A DNA stretch of 64,000 nucleotides from Panax quinquefolius (lineage: Eukaryota > Streptophyta > Magnoliopsida > Apiales > Araliaceae), in contig JAINUW010000665.1 in the NCBI GenBank assembly GCA_020205615.1, positions 1 through 64,000 on the forward strand, written 5' to 3'. The number at the start of each line of letters is the position of its first letter. Position 1 is the stretch's first letter. The notes under the pieces were generated by a model. That model did not search any database, was not told the origin of the DNA, and was given only the letters and a program-made list of their open reading frames with translations. The position numbers were made by a program, and so were the translations under genes. Of this stretch, positions 1-10,678 are shown in pieces.

Positions 1-157
1 GATGATTGCCCGGACATCATGGTTATCATTTCGGAGAAGGAGGGCAATGACATCCCCCTATCACTGCGATTCCATCGGGACTTTGCCTCGACAATTGGAA
101 GCACTCTATGCATTGGTCGACGAGGGTAAAATGGGCAAAAATCCTTTACCACAGTAG
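1..157 (+). pseudogene. Tat copy B: 3' end of the gag-protease exon
   Basis: This short stretch aligns by eye with the minus-strand segment at about 60419-60590 of copy E, which lies downstream of that copy's protease. Shared words include a DIMVII-like stretch and the DNA around the following splice donor. It is the end of the first coding exon, before a small intron. No catalytic motif falls inside it. The reading frame is not clearly open, so I treat it as degenerate. The rest of gag and protease lies to the left of the window. Confidence 0.6.
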
Positions 158-276
158 ATAACTTTAATTGCTTACTTTTCTATACAAAGATTAGCGGTTA
201 TTTTATCGATTACATGCTAACACTTTGCATGATTAAACAGTTTCATATATTAAGTGAAAGCATCTTTTGATTTTAG
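158..276 (+). other. Intron between protease and RT in copy B
   Basis: The stretch ends in a pyrimidine-rich run and TTTTAG, then coding sequence resumes with GACTCTGAATTTAG. Copy E has the same segment at 60293-60418 on the - strand, with a GT donor and the same acceptor. In copy B the donor GT reads AT, probably a mutation. An intron between protease and RT is known in Ogre-type Tat elements. The donor position is inferred from the alignment of the two copies. Confidence 0.6.
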
Positions 277-394
277 GACTCTGAATTTAGATGTGCCTGT
301 ACTTGCTGGTGATCTGCCTTCTCTCCACAAGGGCTGTAACTTTGATGCAAGTTGGACTCAGACTTGATGGACATACAAGAGGACATTGAGACAC
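277..394 (+). pseudogene. Tat copy B: start of the RT exon, cut by insertion A
   Basis: This is coding sequence directly after the intron acceptor, equivalent to about 60180-60292 (-) of copy E, whose translation starts TLNLDVHVLVDEVP. It is the linker before the RT domain. The Athila insertion A starts at 395, and the same exon resumes at 12252, where the frame continues with TPQEIKEWVADKPKPNLDQT. Bases 390-394 (GACAC) are the left target-site copy. Confidence 0.7.
390..394. repeat. Left target-site duplication of element A (GACAC)
   Basis: GACAC directly precedes the LTR start TGATAAG. The same five bases follow the LTR end GGCAACA at 12247-12251. Confidence 0.9.
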
Positions 395-1948
395 TGATAA
401 GTGGGTTTTACACCTACTTATTCATATCAATTCAAGCTTAACTATGCCCATCTCAAGTACATTTTAGTGTGTTTTTAGTTGCATTTCATGTTATTTTGCA
501 TTTCATTTACTTAAAACTCCTTTGATGTAAAAGTGCAGGATATGGCATGATTTGGTGATGTTAGAGGGCATGAGGCTAATGGATGCATGGCGTGAGGATC
601 TAGTGGAGCAAGGAGATCAAGCATGAAAGGAATGGCGGAAAGAATACGTTGAAAAATGTAACCAAAAGCAAAACCGAATGCAGATCGCGAAGCCACATGC
701 CATTGGCTATATCTGAGCCAAAACACGGCTACCGCTGCCGACTATATGGTTGGACCAGAACTTTACACGCGCGCTGCGAGGAGGATTGAGGAAGGCTGCT
801 TGCATACGATGCGATGAAAGGTCGGTGAGCTATTTTGTTTTAATTTTTATTTTTGGGAGTTGTAATTAATTAAAAACAATTCTGACTGGTGTCAGACGTA
901 TCATTCATTAGTTTTTATGTATTTTCATATTGGGAACTAGGGTTGACACTCTAGGAGAGAATCCAACATAGAACTAAGCCAAAACTCCATCTTTTCTAAT
1001 TCTTCTTGGAATTTTTAATCATTGTGGAAAACTATTATTCGTTTCTTTGGATTTTAATCGCGGAATTGAAGCGTTATTATTGGGTTATAAACAACAATTG
1101 GGTTTGATCATTTCTATCCTTTCACTTTAAATTGTTTGTTGAATATCCATGTTTAGCTTTGATCCCATGATGGCTTTTGGTTCAGTCATGAACTAAACTC
1201 CATTATGGGATTCTAACGGATTTTAATATGTAGTTTAATTGCATACTTGACTGCTGGACTATTTTACATATCATAAAGAATTTCTATCATGGTTGGTTTA
1301 CATGCATGAATGACTGATCACCATTCGTTTTAAGTACTTGTATGGAATTGAAAAACAACATGCGAGTATGGATTGTAATCATGATATCATGCGTATATGG
1401 GGGTGTTTTGTATAGCTTTGTATTTCATGAATCAGATAGACATATACTAATTTACCGTATGAGTTAAAATAAGGGCTTGCGCTTAAATTCAATATGGTTG
1501 CAATTTTACATAGTCATATAGTGATTTTGGTTATATTGATGATTACATGGTGTCTATCGCATGTGGATGCTGTGTAAGTAGGTCATAATGCATTGAAAAA
1601 TGGTTATGTCTACATTAGTGCTCTTGGATACATTCATGTGATATGTGAACGTTCTTGCATGATGGTAGTAACTAGATGAAGTATTAAATGAAGTTAGGAT
1701 CTCATTATTTCCAGATTTGATTTATTACATTCTTATACTTATTTTAGTTATTATTTCCATTTAGAAATAATTCACAATTATAATCATTAGTTTAAGCATA
1801 TAGAAATAGTGATAAAGTTGATGCATAATAGTTTAAATTAGACAACTTTCTTCGTGGGACGATACTCTACTTACTCTGTATTACTTGTTGACACATGTAG
1901 GCTTGCATGAGTTAGAGCTCTTTTGTTAGAACTGAAACAGAGGCAACA
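395..1948 (+). repeat. 5' LTR of element A
   Basis: This is a 1554-bp direct repeat of 10679-12246, with terminal TG and CA. The two LTRs are nearly alike over most of their length. They differ strongly in a block at about 620-835 (5') versus 10910-11130 (3'), which is rich in CpG. I see no canonical TATA box, so the promoter was not located. Confidence 0.93.
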
Positions 1949-1954
1949 AGTTTT

Positions 1955-1972
1955 TGGCACCGTTGCCGGGGA
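1955..1972 (+). other. Primer binding site of element A (tRNA-Asp type)
   Basis: TGGCACCGTTGCCGGGGA lies 6 nt after the 5' LTR. It is complementary to the 3' end of plant tRNA-Asp except for one base (A where G is expected at the fifth position). This primer is usual for Athila elements. Confidence 0.85.
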
Positions 1973-2093
1973 AAGGCGTTTAAATTTAAATAATTATCAT
2001 CCATTTTAAGCTATATTGTATGACTTAGACATATCTATTCTTATCTCATTTCTATTTTTGTTTTGTTGTGGTTGCAGGTACTTGTAGATTTTT

Positions 2094-3640
2094 ATGCACA
2101 CGCGATCATCTAATTCGAGTTAATACTAGCGAGGATAATATTAACGGAAGAAGTTTGAAAGCAAGTGTGCGAAGAAATTTGGAAGCTCAGTTAGAGGGTA
2201 CTATACCGAACATAGCAGAAGAACAAAGAGTAGAGAAAATAGAAGAGCACCAGGCTCTAAGGGATTATTCCATGCCGAATATTAATGGACTTCAGTCGAG
2301 CATAGTCAGACCGGTAATAGCATCGAATACTTTTGAGATTAAACTGGGCACTATTTAGATGGTGCAGAATTCGATACAGTTTGGGGGTGCTACTACGGAT
2401 GATCCGAATGAACACCTGTTAAGTTTTATTGAGATTTGTGATACTTTCAGATACAACGGTGTGTTGGAGGATGCTATCGGACTTAGGCTATTCCCATTCT
2501 CATTGAGGGATAAGGCGAGAAGTTGGCTGTATTCTTTGCCGTCAAGGTCAATCACTACAAGGGAGGACTTAGCACAGAAATTCTTAGCCAAGTTTTTCCC
2601 AATGGATAAGACTGCAAAGATGAGGACAACTATCTCTCAGTTTGAGCAACAATAGGGCGAGTCCTTATATGAAGCATGGGAGAGATATAAAGAGATGCTA
2701 AGGAAGTGTCCGCATCATGGTATGCCAGATTGGATGGTGATCAACACATTTTACAACGGATTGGGATGACAGTCGAGACCCATTATAGATGCAGCTGCAG
2801 GAGGGGCATTTTGGGCAAAGAGTTATAATGAGGCCTATACCCTTATCGAGACTATGGCAGCAAATGACTTTCAGAATCCTACATCTTGGATGCCACAACC
2901 CAAGGTTGCAGGTTTGTTGGAGGTGGATGCTATTACGCAGTTTTTGGCACAGATGGCAGCTATGGCGAAGAAGATAGATACAATAGCAGAGAGCAAAGTG
3001 AAAATAGTTGCCTTCATATATGAGATTTGTGCGAGTTCACACTCAACAGATCAGTGTGCTTTCAACTCGAATTCGGTACAATATGTGAGTAATTACAGGA
3101 AAGACCAAGGACAGTTTCAGAACATATACCACCCCAATAATAGAAATCATCCAAACTTCAGTTGGTCAAATAACCAAGGGAATCAGCAGAATCAGTTTCA
3201 TCTGACTCAACAATTTCAGTCATAGCCGTCTCAGCCACAGTTTACACTAAAACCACCTTTTCTGCCAGGATTTTCTCAACAACAACAACATCACACTCAA
3301 ATGCACCTCTCAAAGAAAAAGAAATCGGAAGTGGAGGAGATGATGTTGAAGTACATATGGCAAACATTGAAGTTATGATCAAAAGCCAAGTAGTGGCTAT
3401 TAAAAATTTGGAGACTCAAATGGGGCAAATGGCGAGCATGCTTAACAACAGCCCCAAAGGTTCATTGCCAAAAAGTCTGAGAGACAAATCCAAGAAGAGG
3501 CGGGAAGGAGCGGTGTCAAGCGATCACATTAAGGTCTGGAAAAAAATATTGCAGCGAGAATCGAGAGTCGCGCTTGGCGCTGATTATCTTGAGGAGGCGC
3601 ATGCCGCGTGAGAAGCGAGTAGTTGGCTGGCGAGAAAGAA
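2094..3640 (+). pseudogene. gag: Athila gag (element A), broken
   Basis: Gag is the structural protein that packages element RNA in cytoplasmic particles. The likely start is the ATG at 2094 (MHTRSSNSS, the usual Athila beginning), followed by a frameshift into a long frame that reads to 3225. That frame holds the retrotransposon gag domain, with words MVQNSIQFGG, NEHLLSFIEICDTF and LRLFPFSLRDKARSWL at about 2359-2560. In-frame stops lie at 2356 (TAG), 2653 (TAG) and near 2767 (TGA). The C-terminal part has the NLETQMGQMA coiled segment at 3412-3447 in another frame. No intact zinc knuckle was seen. The stops and at least two frameshifts make it a pseudogene. Confidence 0.85.
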
Positions 3641-4320
3641 AATCTGGAAAATTTCGAGGTACAACATGCGAGAGAAAGATAAAGAAAAGTTCAGGAGAAG
3701 AAGCTATGAGTTCAATACCACCAGTTCACCCTCGGGTTCCGTATCCGCAGAGATTAAATAAGCAGAGGGAAGATAAGCAATTCAACAAATTTCTAGAGGT
3801 ATTTAAAAAGCTTCAAATCAACATACCTTTCGCCGAGGCATTTGAACAAATTCCAAGCTATGCAAAGTTCACGAAGGGTATATTATCAAGGAAGAGGAGA
3901 TTAGACGAATTTGAGACAGTGGCCTTGACAGAGGAATGCAGTGCAGTGCTTCAGCAAAAATTACCTCCAAAGCTGAAGGATCCTGGAAGTTTCATAATTC
4001 CGTGTATAATCGGGAAGATGAGCTTCACTAAGTGTTTATGTGATCTTGGGGCAAGTATCAATTTGATGCCCTTGTCAGTATTCAATCAATTGGGATTGCC
4101 GGCTCCAAGGCCGACAAACATTTCATTCTGATTAGTGATAGATCCATCACGTATCTATGGGGAATTATTTAAGATGTGTTGGTAAAGGTGGACAAATTTA
4201 TCTTTCTAGCTGACTTCATCATCTTAGATTTTGAGGAAGACAAAAACTTACCAATCATCTTTGGGGAGATCATTCTTAGCCACACAGGAGGACTTTGATA
4301 GATGTGCGAAAAGGGAACTC
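3641..4320 (+). pseudogene. Athila aspartic protease region (element A)
   Basis: This retropepsin would cut the gag-pol polyprotein. The active-site box reads CDLGASINLMPLSV, with the catalytic Asp codon at 4042-4044. The flanking words LPPKLKDPGSFIIPCIIG are typical of Athila. The frame stops at 4129-4131, just after the active-site strand. The rest of the domain (ADFIILDFEEDKNLPIIFG-like words at 4210-4265) continues in another frame, so there is a frameshift inside the domain. It lies between gag and RT, as in all Ty3/gypsy elements. Confidence 0.8.
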
Positions 4321-4689
4321 ACGACGCGTGTGTACATGATCGGAGGTTATCTTTAACGTCTTCAAGGCAATGAAGTTCCCAACAGATGACAAAGAATGTT
4401 TAGGGTTGATTTGGTGGATCGGGTCTTAAATAATGAAGTACTGAATTTGGTGAACTATGAACAAGTGAAAGAGTGTAATTCTTTGAAAATTCAGATTTGG
4501 AGGACGAGGAATTCGATGAACTTGTGCAATATCTAGACACTACTCCACAATTCAAAAATCCGGGACACCTTTTGAGCCATTGACAAAAATTTGGAGAGTC
4601 GTCGGTAAAATTAAAGCCATCTCTTGAGACACCTCCGAGCTTGAATTAAAACCACTTCGAACATCTCGGTATGCATTTTTAAATAAAGA

Positions 4690-6160
4690 TTCAAAATTAC
4701 CCGTGATTATTTCTTACGTACTAACATCTTTTCGGGAAGAAAAGCGCTACTACGAGTGCTTAGAGAGTTCAAATCGACTATTGAATGGACCATAGCGAGA
4801 TATCAAAAGGATCGACCCTTCATTCTATATGCATAAGATCTTCTTTGGAAGATGGGAGTAAGCCGTCGGTTGAAGCAACAAAGAAGGCTTAATCCGATAA
4901 TGAAAGAAGTGGTCAAGAAAGAGGTTGAAATGTGCTGGATGCAAGAATAATTTATCCGATTTTAGACATGACTCATGGGTGAGCCCGGTGTTGTGTGTAT
5001 AAAAAGAAGGATGGTATGACCGTTGTGGCCAATGAAAATAATGAGTTAATTCCACACACACACGGTGATGATGACGGGTGGAGAGTCTCGCATGGATTAT
5101 CGCGAGCTCAACAAAGCCATAAGGAAAGATCATTTTCCACTACCATTTATTGATTAGATGTTGGATGATTAGCGGGTCATGAATACTATTGCCTTACGGA
5201 TGAGTATTTGGGATCAATCAAATTGTGATAGCTCAGAAGACCAGGAAAAGACTACCTTCACATGTTCATACGACACGTTTTTGTTCAGAAGGATGTCTTT
5301 TAGGTTGTGCAATGCTTCAGCCACATTTCAGAGATGCATGATGGTTATATTTTCAGATATGGTGGAGCAGAATGTGGAGGTATTTATGGATGACTTTTCA
5401 GTCTCCGGGGACTCTTTTGATCTATGCCTCGAGAATTTCTTTATGGTTTTGAAGAGATGTGTTGAGACAAACTTAGTGCTGAACTGGGAAAAGTGCCATT
5501 TCATGGTACAAAAAGGAATTATACTGGGACACAAGGTATCAAAGCAGGGTCTTGAGGTGGACAGAGCGAAGCTGGATACGATTGAGAACTTGCCACCACC
5601 TACTTCAATAAAAGGTGTTCGTAGTTTTCTGGGACATGCAGGTTTCTATCGCAGATTTATTAAGGACTTCTCCAAGATAACCAAACCACTATGCAATCTA
5701 TTGGAGAAGGATACACAATTTAATTTTGATGAAGCCTGCGTGTCGGCATTTGAGCACTTAAAGAGGAAACTAACTTCAACACCAGTGATTACCGCACCAG
5801 ATTGGGAATTTCCATTCGAATTGATGTGTGATGCCAGCGATTACGTTGTAGGGACTTTTTTGGGGCAGAAGAAAGAGAAGATTTTTCATGTGATCTATTA
5901 TGCCAGCAAGACCCTGATAGATGCATAGTTGAACTACACCACCACAAAAAAGAGTTATTGGCAGTGGTGTACGCCTTTGATTAATTTCAAGCATATTTGA
6001 TTGGCACAAAGGTGATAATGTATACGGATCACGCGGCAATTTGACATTTAATGGCAAAGAAGGATGCAAAACCCCGGTTGATCAGATGGATTTTATTACT
6101 GCAGGAATTTGATTTGGAGATCAAGGACAGAAAGGGTACCAAAAACTAAGTGGCGGACCA
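4690..6160 (+). pseudogene. Athila reverse transcriptase and RNase H (element A)
   Basis: RT copies element RNA to DNA, and RNase H removes the RNA strand. The RT begins in degraded sequence from about 4690. The first clear box is MDYRELNKAIRKDHFPLPF at 5092-5148. Fingers and palm follow in a 249-codon open frame (5179-5928), with the catalytic box VFMDDFSVSG (FMDD at 5383-5394). The connection domain includes SFLGHAGFYRRFIKDF. RNase H starts with MCDASD near 5824 and is broken by a TAG at 5926. Remnants of LNYTTT and TDHAA continue in other frames to about 6150. The catalytic Asp pair is intact, but upstream stops inactivate the protein. Confidence 0.88.
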
Positions 6161-7515
6161 CTTATCGCGACTAGAGAATCCGGAACGGAAGGCAGACAAT
6201 AACGTTAAAATAAATGAGACCTTTCCAGATGAGCAGTTGTTTGTGGTGAAAAGGGAAGTGCCATGGTTTGCAGATTACACGAATTATTTTGTGAGTAAGA
6301 TGGTACCTTCTGACTTAGTTGGTTATCAAAAGAAGAAATTTCTGAATGATGTTAAATGGTATATATGGGATGAGCCTTACTTATTTAAACAGTGTTCTGA
6401 TTAAATGATAAGGCGGTGTATTCCGTATAGCGAGACCGAGGGGATTTTGCATGATTGTCATGCTTCGGTGTATGGAGGTCACTATGGGGGAGAAAGAACA
6501 GCGGCTAGAGTACTACAAGAAGGATTTTATTGGCCGATAATTTTCAAGGATGCCCACAATTTTGTCCAGTGGTGTGATAGATGTCAGCGAGTGGGGAACA
6601 TCTCAAAAAGAAATGAAATGCCCCTGAATACGATCCTCGAAGTAGAAATTTTTGATGTGTGGGGGATTGATTTCATGGGACCTTTTGTTTCTTCCTGCGA
6701 AAATCTCTACATCTTGCTCGTAGTGGATTATATCTCGAAACGGGTAGAAGTGGCAGCGCTTCCAACAAATGATGCCAAGGTTGTCCTAAGGTTTTTACAT
6801 AAAAGTATCTTCACGAGATTTGGGACTCCAAGGGCCATCATTAGTGACGAAAGTAGTCATTTCTGCAACAGGCAGTTTACAGCTTTGTTGGCTAAGTATG
6901 GGGTGAACCATCGCATTGCTACAACTTATCACCCACAAACAAATGGCCAAGCTAAAGTGTCGAATCGAGAAGTCAAGATAATCCTTGAAAAAGTTGTGAA
7001 TCCCACACGGAAGGACTAGTCGTTAAAGTTGGATGATGCAGTATGGGCTTATAGGACTGTATACAAGACTCCGTTGGGTATGTCACCTTTTCAGCTCATG
7101 TATGGAAAAGCCTGTTACCTTCCTATGGAGCTAGAGCATAAGGCATATTGGGCAATTCAAAAGCTCAATTTTGATTTAAATGCTGCAGGGGAGAAACGCC
7201 TACTCTAACTCAATGAGTTGGATGAATTCAGATTATAGGCATATGAGAATTCAAAGTTGTATAAGGAGAAGGTGAAGAAATGGCATGATCGAAAGATCAT
7301 TGAGAGAGCCTTTGATCCGGGACAAAGGGTTTTGCTTTATTACTCAGACTTAAACTTTTTCCCGGAAAAGTGAAATCGAGATGATCGGGGCCATTTACAA
7401 ATGAAGACTATTTTTCTGCATGGTGCAATTGAAGTATTTGATAAGTTGTCGGGACAAGACTTTTAAGGTGAATGGACGGTAGCTTGAAGCATTACTTTTG
7501 GTGGTGAGGTAGCAT
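6150..7515 (+). pseudogene. Athila integrase (element A)
   Basis: Integrase inserts the DNA copy into the chromosome. The segment opens with ADHLSRLEN, the usual end of the RNase H spacer. A stop at 6402 is followed by a 204-codon frame to 7019. The zinc-binding part shows HDCHASVYGGHYGGERT and CDRCQRVG. The catalytic core has WGIDFMGP (first Asp), ISDESSHF (second Asp) and SNREVKIIL (Glu), so the DDE triad is still readable. After the TAG at 7017 the C-terminal part goes on in pieces (AYRTVYKTPLGMSPFQL, then HGAIEVFDKLSG) to about 7515. Nonsense changes and indels make it a pseudogene. Confidence 0.88.
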
Positions 7516-8282
7516 GATGTAAAGTCGCCTCAATTCTTTCTTGACGTGAGATTGAGAGACGGTCAAGCTAATTGACTATAACTTACGGCGCTTGATGGGA
7601 GGCAACCCATTATTTCTATCTCTATTTTCTTTTTATTTATTGAAGAGGGTATTTAGCTAGTTCATCTTTATTTCATTTTTAATAGATTGCTATGTTGAGC
7701 ATAAGTGAGTGTGTAATTGAATCTGCATTGGACTATGTTGTAGTAATGTATATAATTTACTTGTCCATTTACGCTTAGTCCGGAGTTTACACGTTGATAT
7801 GGGTAATTGGTGTGATGCAAGTGAATGGAACAGAAGGCATCGTTGTTCTGTATCGTGCGGCCGCGTAGGATCAGGCTTAAGGAATTGAGCGCCCGTGCCC
7901 CATAGTCAATAGCTCAAACCAACACTTCGCATAGCGCCGCTACCATGCTCATTGAAAGATCATACTTGTTGCATGCCTTGCACGACACCGTGATCGAGAT
8001 AGTTTTAAAAACTTGTTGGGGATTCTTTGGGTTATTATTTGAAATTACACAGAGACGTATTCTTTTGCTCTCCTCAACACACACATTTCCTTACTTCTCA
8101 GCAGTTACATCTTGAAGCCCTAGCTATCATCTCTATTAAGTGATTGTCGCTACAACATTTCACCTCACATTACATCCACGTTTCATACTGCAATATAACT
8201 CTAGGGTTTCTGCTTGGATTGTGCAGCAACGAGTTTGGGGGTAATCTCATCAGCAACTCTTATTCATTAGAAGGCAAATCAT
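7516..8282 (+). other. Spacer between Athila pol and ORF3, no gene seen
   Basis: This is AT-rich sequence with no supported coding frame. It starts with the short conserved Athila stretch around CGCTTGATGGGAGGCAACCC (7590-7609), often found just after pol. I see nothing else that can be named. Confidence 0.6.
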
Positions 8283-9216
8283 ATGCATGCTCTCTATCCT
8301 CTGCACATGGGTCCAAAAAGAGCACGTTCCATCTCCATCTCTTCCTCATCAGCATCTTCCTCTAGTAACCAAGAAGAGGATGTCGTGGACCACTGGAAAT
8401 TTATCAGTTTGGAAGCTCAGCAAGAATATTATCGAATCATGGCCAAATCGTTTGTGAAGGAATGGGGATTTAAACCTGAGAAGCAAGCCGACCAACTATG
8501 GAATATGATACGAGAAAGAGGTTGGGTTGGCTTGGCTGCAACTCCTATGCCTATTCCCATGGGGGTTGTTCAAGAGTTCTACGCGAATGCTAAGGACATA
8601 AAAGGAGGGATAACGCTGGTTCGAGGAGTGCAATTGGATTTTTGACCTCCAGCGATCAGAGCAGTCTTCAGAATAAACGACGCACCACCGACCTGGTCTG
8701 CTAATTGGGTAGAAGATGCGCATTTAGAAATGGATCTGGCAGTAGTGATTGCTGAATTATGCATTTTGGGCACCAAATGGAATTATAAAGCGAGGACGAC
8801 TAAGCAAAATCTTTTCCAATGTCCGCTTGAATCGGTATGCCAAAGCGTGGAATCTTTGTTTATGCGTGCCAAATTAGTTCCATCGACTCACCAACATGAA
8901 ATAACCATTGAAGCGGGCTATCATTTTGTGGGGTATCATCAAAGGCAAGTACATTGATGTAGGCCACCTAATTCATCAAAACATCTTTACGTTATTTATG
9001 GGGAGCACTATTGGGAGTATTCCACATGCGTGCATGGAAGCCATGCTTTGTACCCAACAAGGAGTCTCGTGGAATAACGAAAATTGCAGAACCAAGCCAC
9101 GACACATCACTCATGCTACTATTGCCAAGTTCAAGGATTGGACGGGTGGTGAACCGCATCCAGAGAGGATTAAGTTTTATCATCCAGCCCACCTTCCTAG
9201 AGAGCTATCACGGTAG
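8283..9216 (+). pseudogene. Athila post-pol ORF3 (env-like position; plant transposon protein domain)
   Basis: This extra ORF sits where Athila elements carry the so-called env-like gene. From 8283 one frame runs to 8957 with a single TGA at 8643. It has a serine-rich N-terminus, then FISLEAQQEYYRIMAKSFV, REFYAN-like VQEFYANAKDIKGGITLVRG and CILGTKWNYKARTTK. A frameshift near 8930 moves it to the next frame, which carries IILWGIIKGKYIDVGHLIHQ. This order resembles the family labelled putative plant transposon protein. I see no signal peptide, cleavage site or transmembrane segment, so envelope function is not supported. The true role is unknown. Confidence 0.72.
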
Positions 9217-10663
9217 CCCTCTCGCAGACAGATGGTAAGGGCCCATCCCACGAACACACATCTGCGCCCATGGTGATCTTGACTCGAAGGTTGGAGCAAA
9301 AGGTTGATGCCATGTACGATAACTTTTCGGAGCATTTGCTATGGGTCTCACGAGGGCCTTGGTGAGGTTTTAACAACTGCAAGGAATGATGCTAGAATGG
9401 CCTCAGTTCGGGACATCGAGTGCATATATCCACCACACCAGATTCACCACCCGAGGAGGGTGGTGCCACTGATCATTAGGGGAGCTCTCTTTTAACCCTT
9501 TACCTTCATTCAACGGGACATTAAATATTATAAGTTTGGGGGTATTGGGGTAGTAGGATAGTTGCATGTAGTTTTTGCATGATTAGGTTAGATTTTGCAT
9601 GTTTAATTGTCATGTTGTTGCATTTAGTTTACTAGTTTAATTATTTATGTGTTAGATTTTTTTTTTAGTTTGCATGTCTCACAAAGTTTTAGCTTTATGG
9701 AAATTTTGTCTAGTCAATGATGACAGTGAATTGTGAAGGATTGTTGAGTATTTTGGATAACATGAACGTAGTATAATGTTTTACACGATGAGATTCATGT
9801 TGCTGTTTAAATGCTTTCGGTTTGCATGGACGTGTTCACAATTACTTGTAGGCATAAGAATGATGTGTTGCATGGCTCGATAGAAAATGTAGTTTTAAAA
9901 AGAGAAATATGTGGAACATGGATGTAGACTTTCAAAACATTGACATTCAAACTTTGGGAAAATATGGGTATGCTATGTATAAAAAAAATGAATAGCAATA
10001 ACGTGGCTAGTCTTATTTTGGGGCCACAGCTACTTGAGTAGAAATGCACGCCGAGGGGATTGTCTCTACACCTAAGCGCCTAAGGTCTTTCATGGTGCGG
10101 GAGTCGTTGATTGAAAGCTCGCGCTAAGGGGTAGCAAAGTGTTGCCTAATGGAATAAGGCATTGCACAGTCATGTGAAAAAAAAAGAAAAAGAAAATGAA
10201 AAGAAAAAAAAAATAGCAATAAACACCGCGGGAAAGAGCGAAAATCGCCCTCGTGAGTAGCAATAAAGAAATTAAACCCATTGTAGAACCTCAGTTTGTT
10301 TTGATGTGTTAGAACAGTTTTCGTTGCACAAGTATACAAGAGTCTTGATTTAAACTATAATTTTTTGTTTTGAGAAGTTTAGCATGTGTATTCTTTGCTT
10401 AAATTAAGTTTTGGTGAACACAACACACACACAACATCTCTATAGCATTTATGAATTATCTGAGTGTATGATATTATGCCTATAGTTTGGTTTGAATTTG
10501 TATTCTTAAATCTGGGTAATTCACTGAGGCATTTTGGACTGAAATTCTGTTAGAGTTGGAATAATGTGAGACTAGTTTGCATCATAAGTTAGTTGCATAG
10601 TAGTGTAGTTGCATTTTCATTGCTTTGTTTTAGTATGCATTGCTTGAGGGTAAGCAACAGTTC
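9217..10663 (+). other. Athila 3' spacer with a second polypurine-like box
   Basis: I find no coding sequence here. The 15-mer AAGTTTGGGGGTATT at 9532-9546 is identical to the polypurine tract at 10664-10678 next to the 3' LTR. An A/G-rich run lies at about 10178-10215. The rest is AT-rich with nothing recognisable. Confidence 0.6.
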
Positions 10664-10678
10664 AAGTTTGGGGGTATT
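10664..10678 (+). other. Polypurine tract of element A
   Basis: AAGTTTGGGGGTATT abuts the 3' LTR start TGATAAG at 10679. In this family it primes plus-strand DNA synthesis. Confidence 0.85.

Noticed and set aside
7800..8280. Possible short exon upstream of ORF3 (frame at 8144-8365)
   Set aside because: The frame overlaps the ORF3 start out of phase and shows no splice sites I can support.
8283..9216. Calling the Athila ORF3 a true envelope gene
   Set aside because: No signal peptide, cleavage site or transmembrane helix can be read, so only position supports it.
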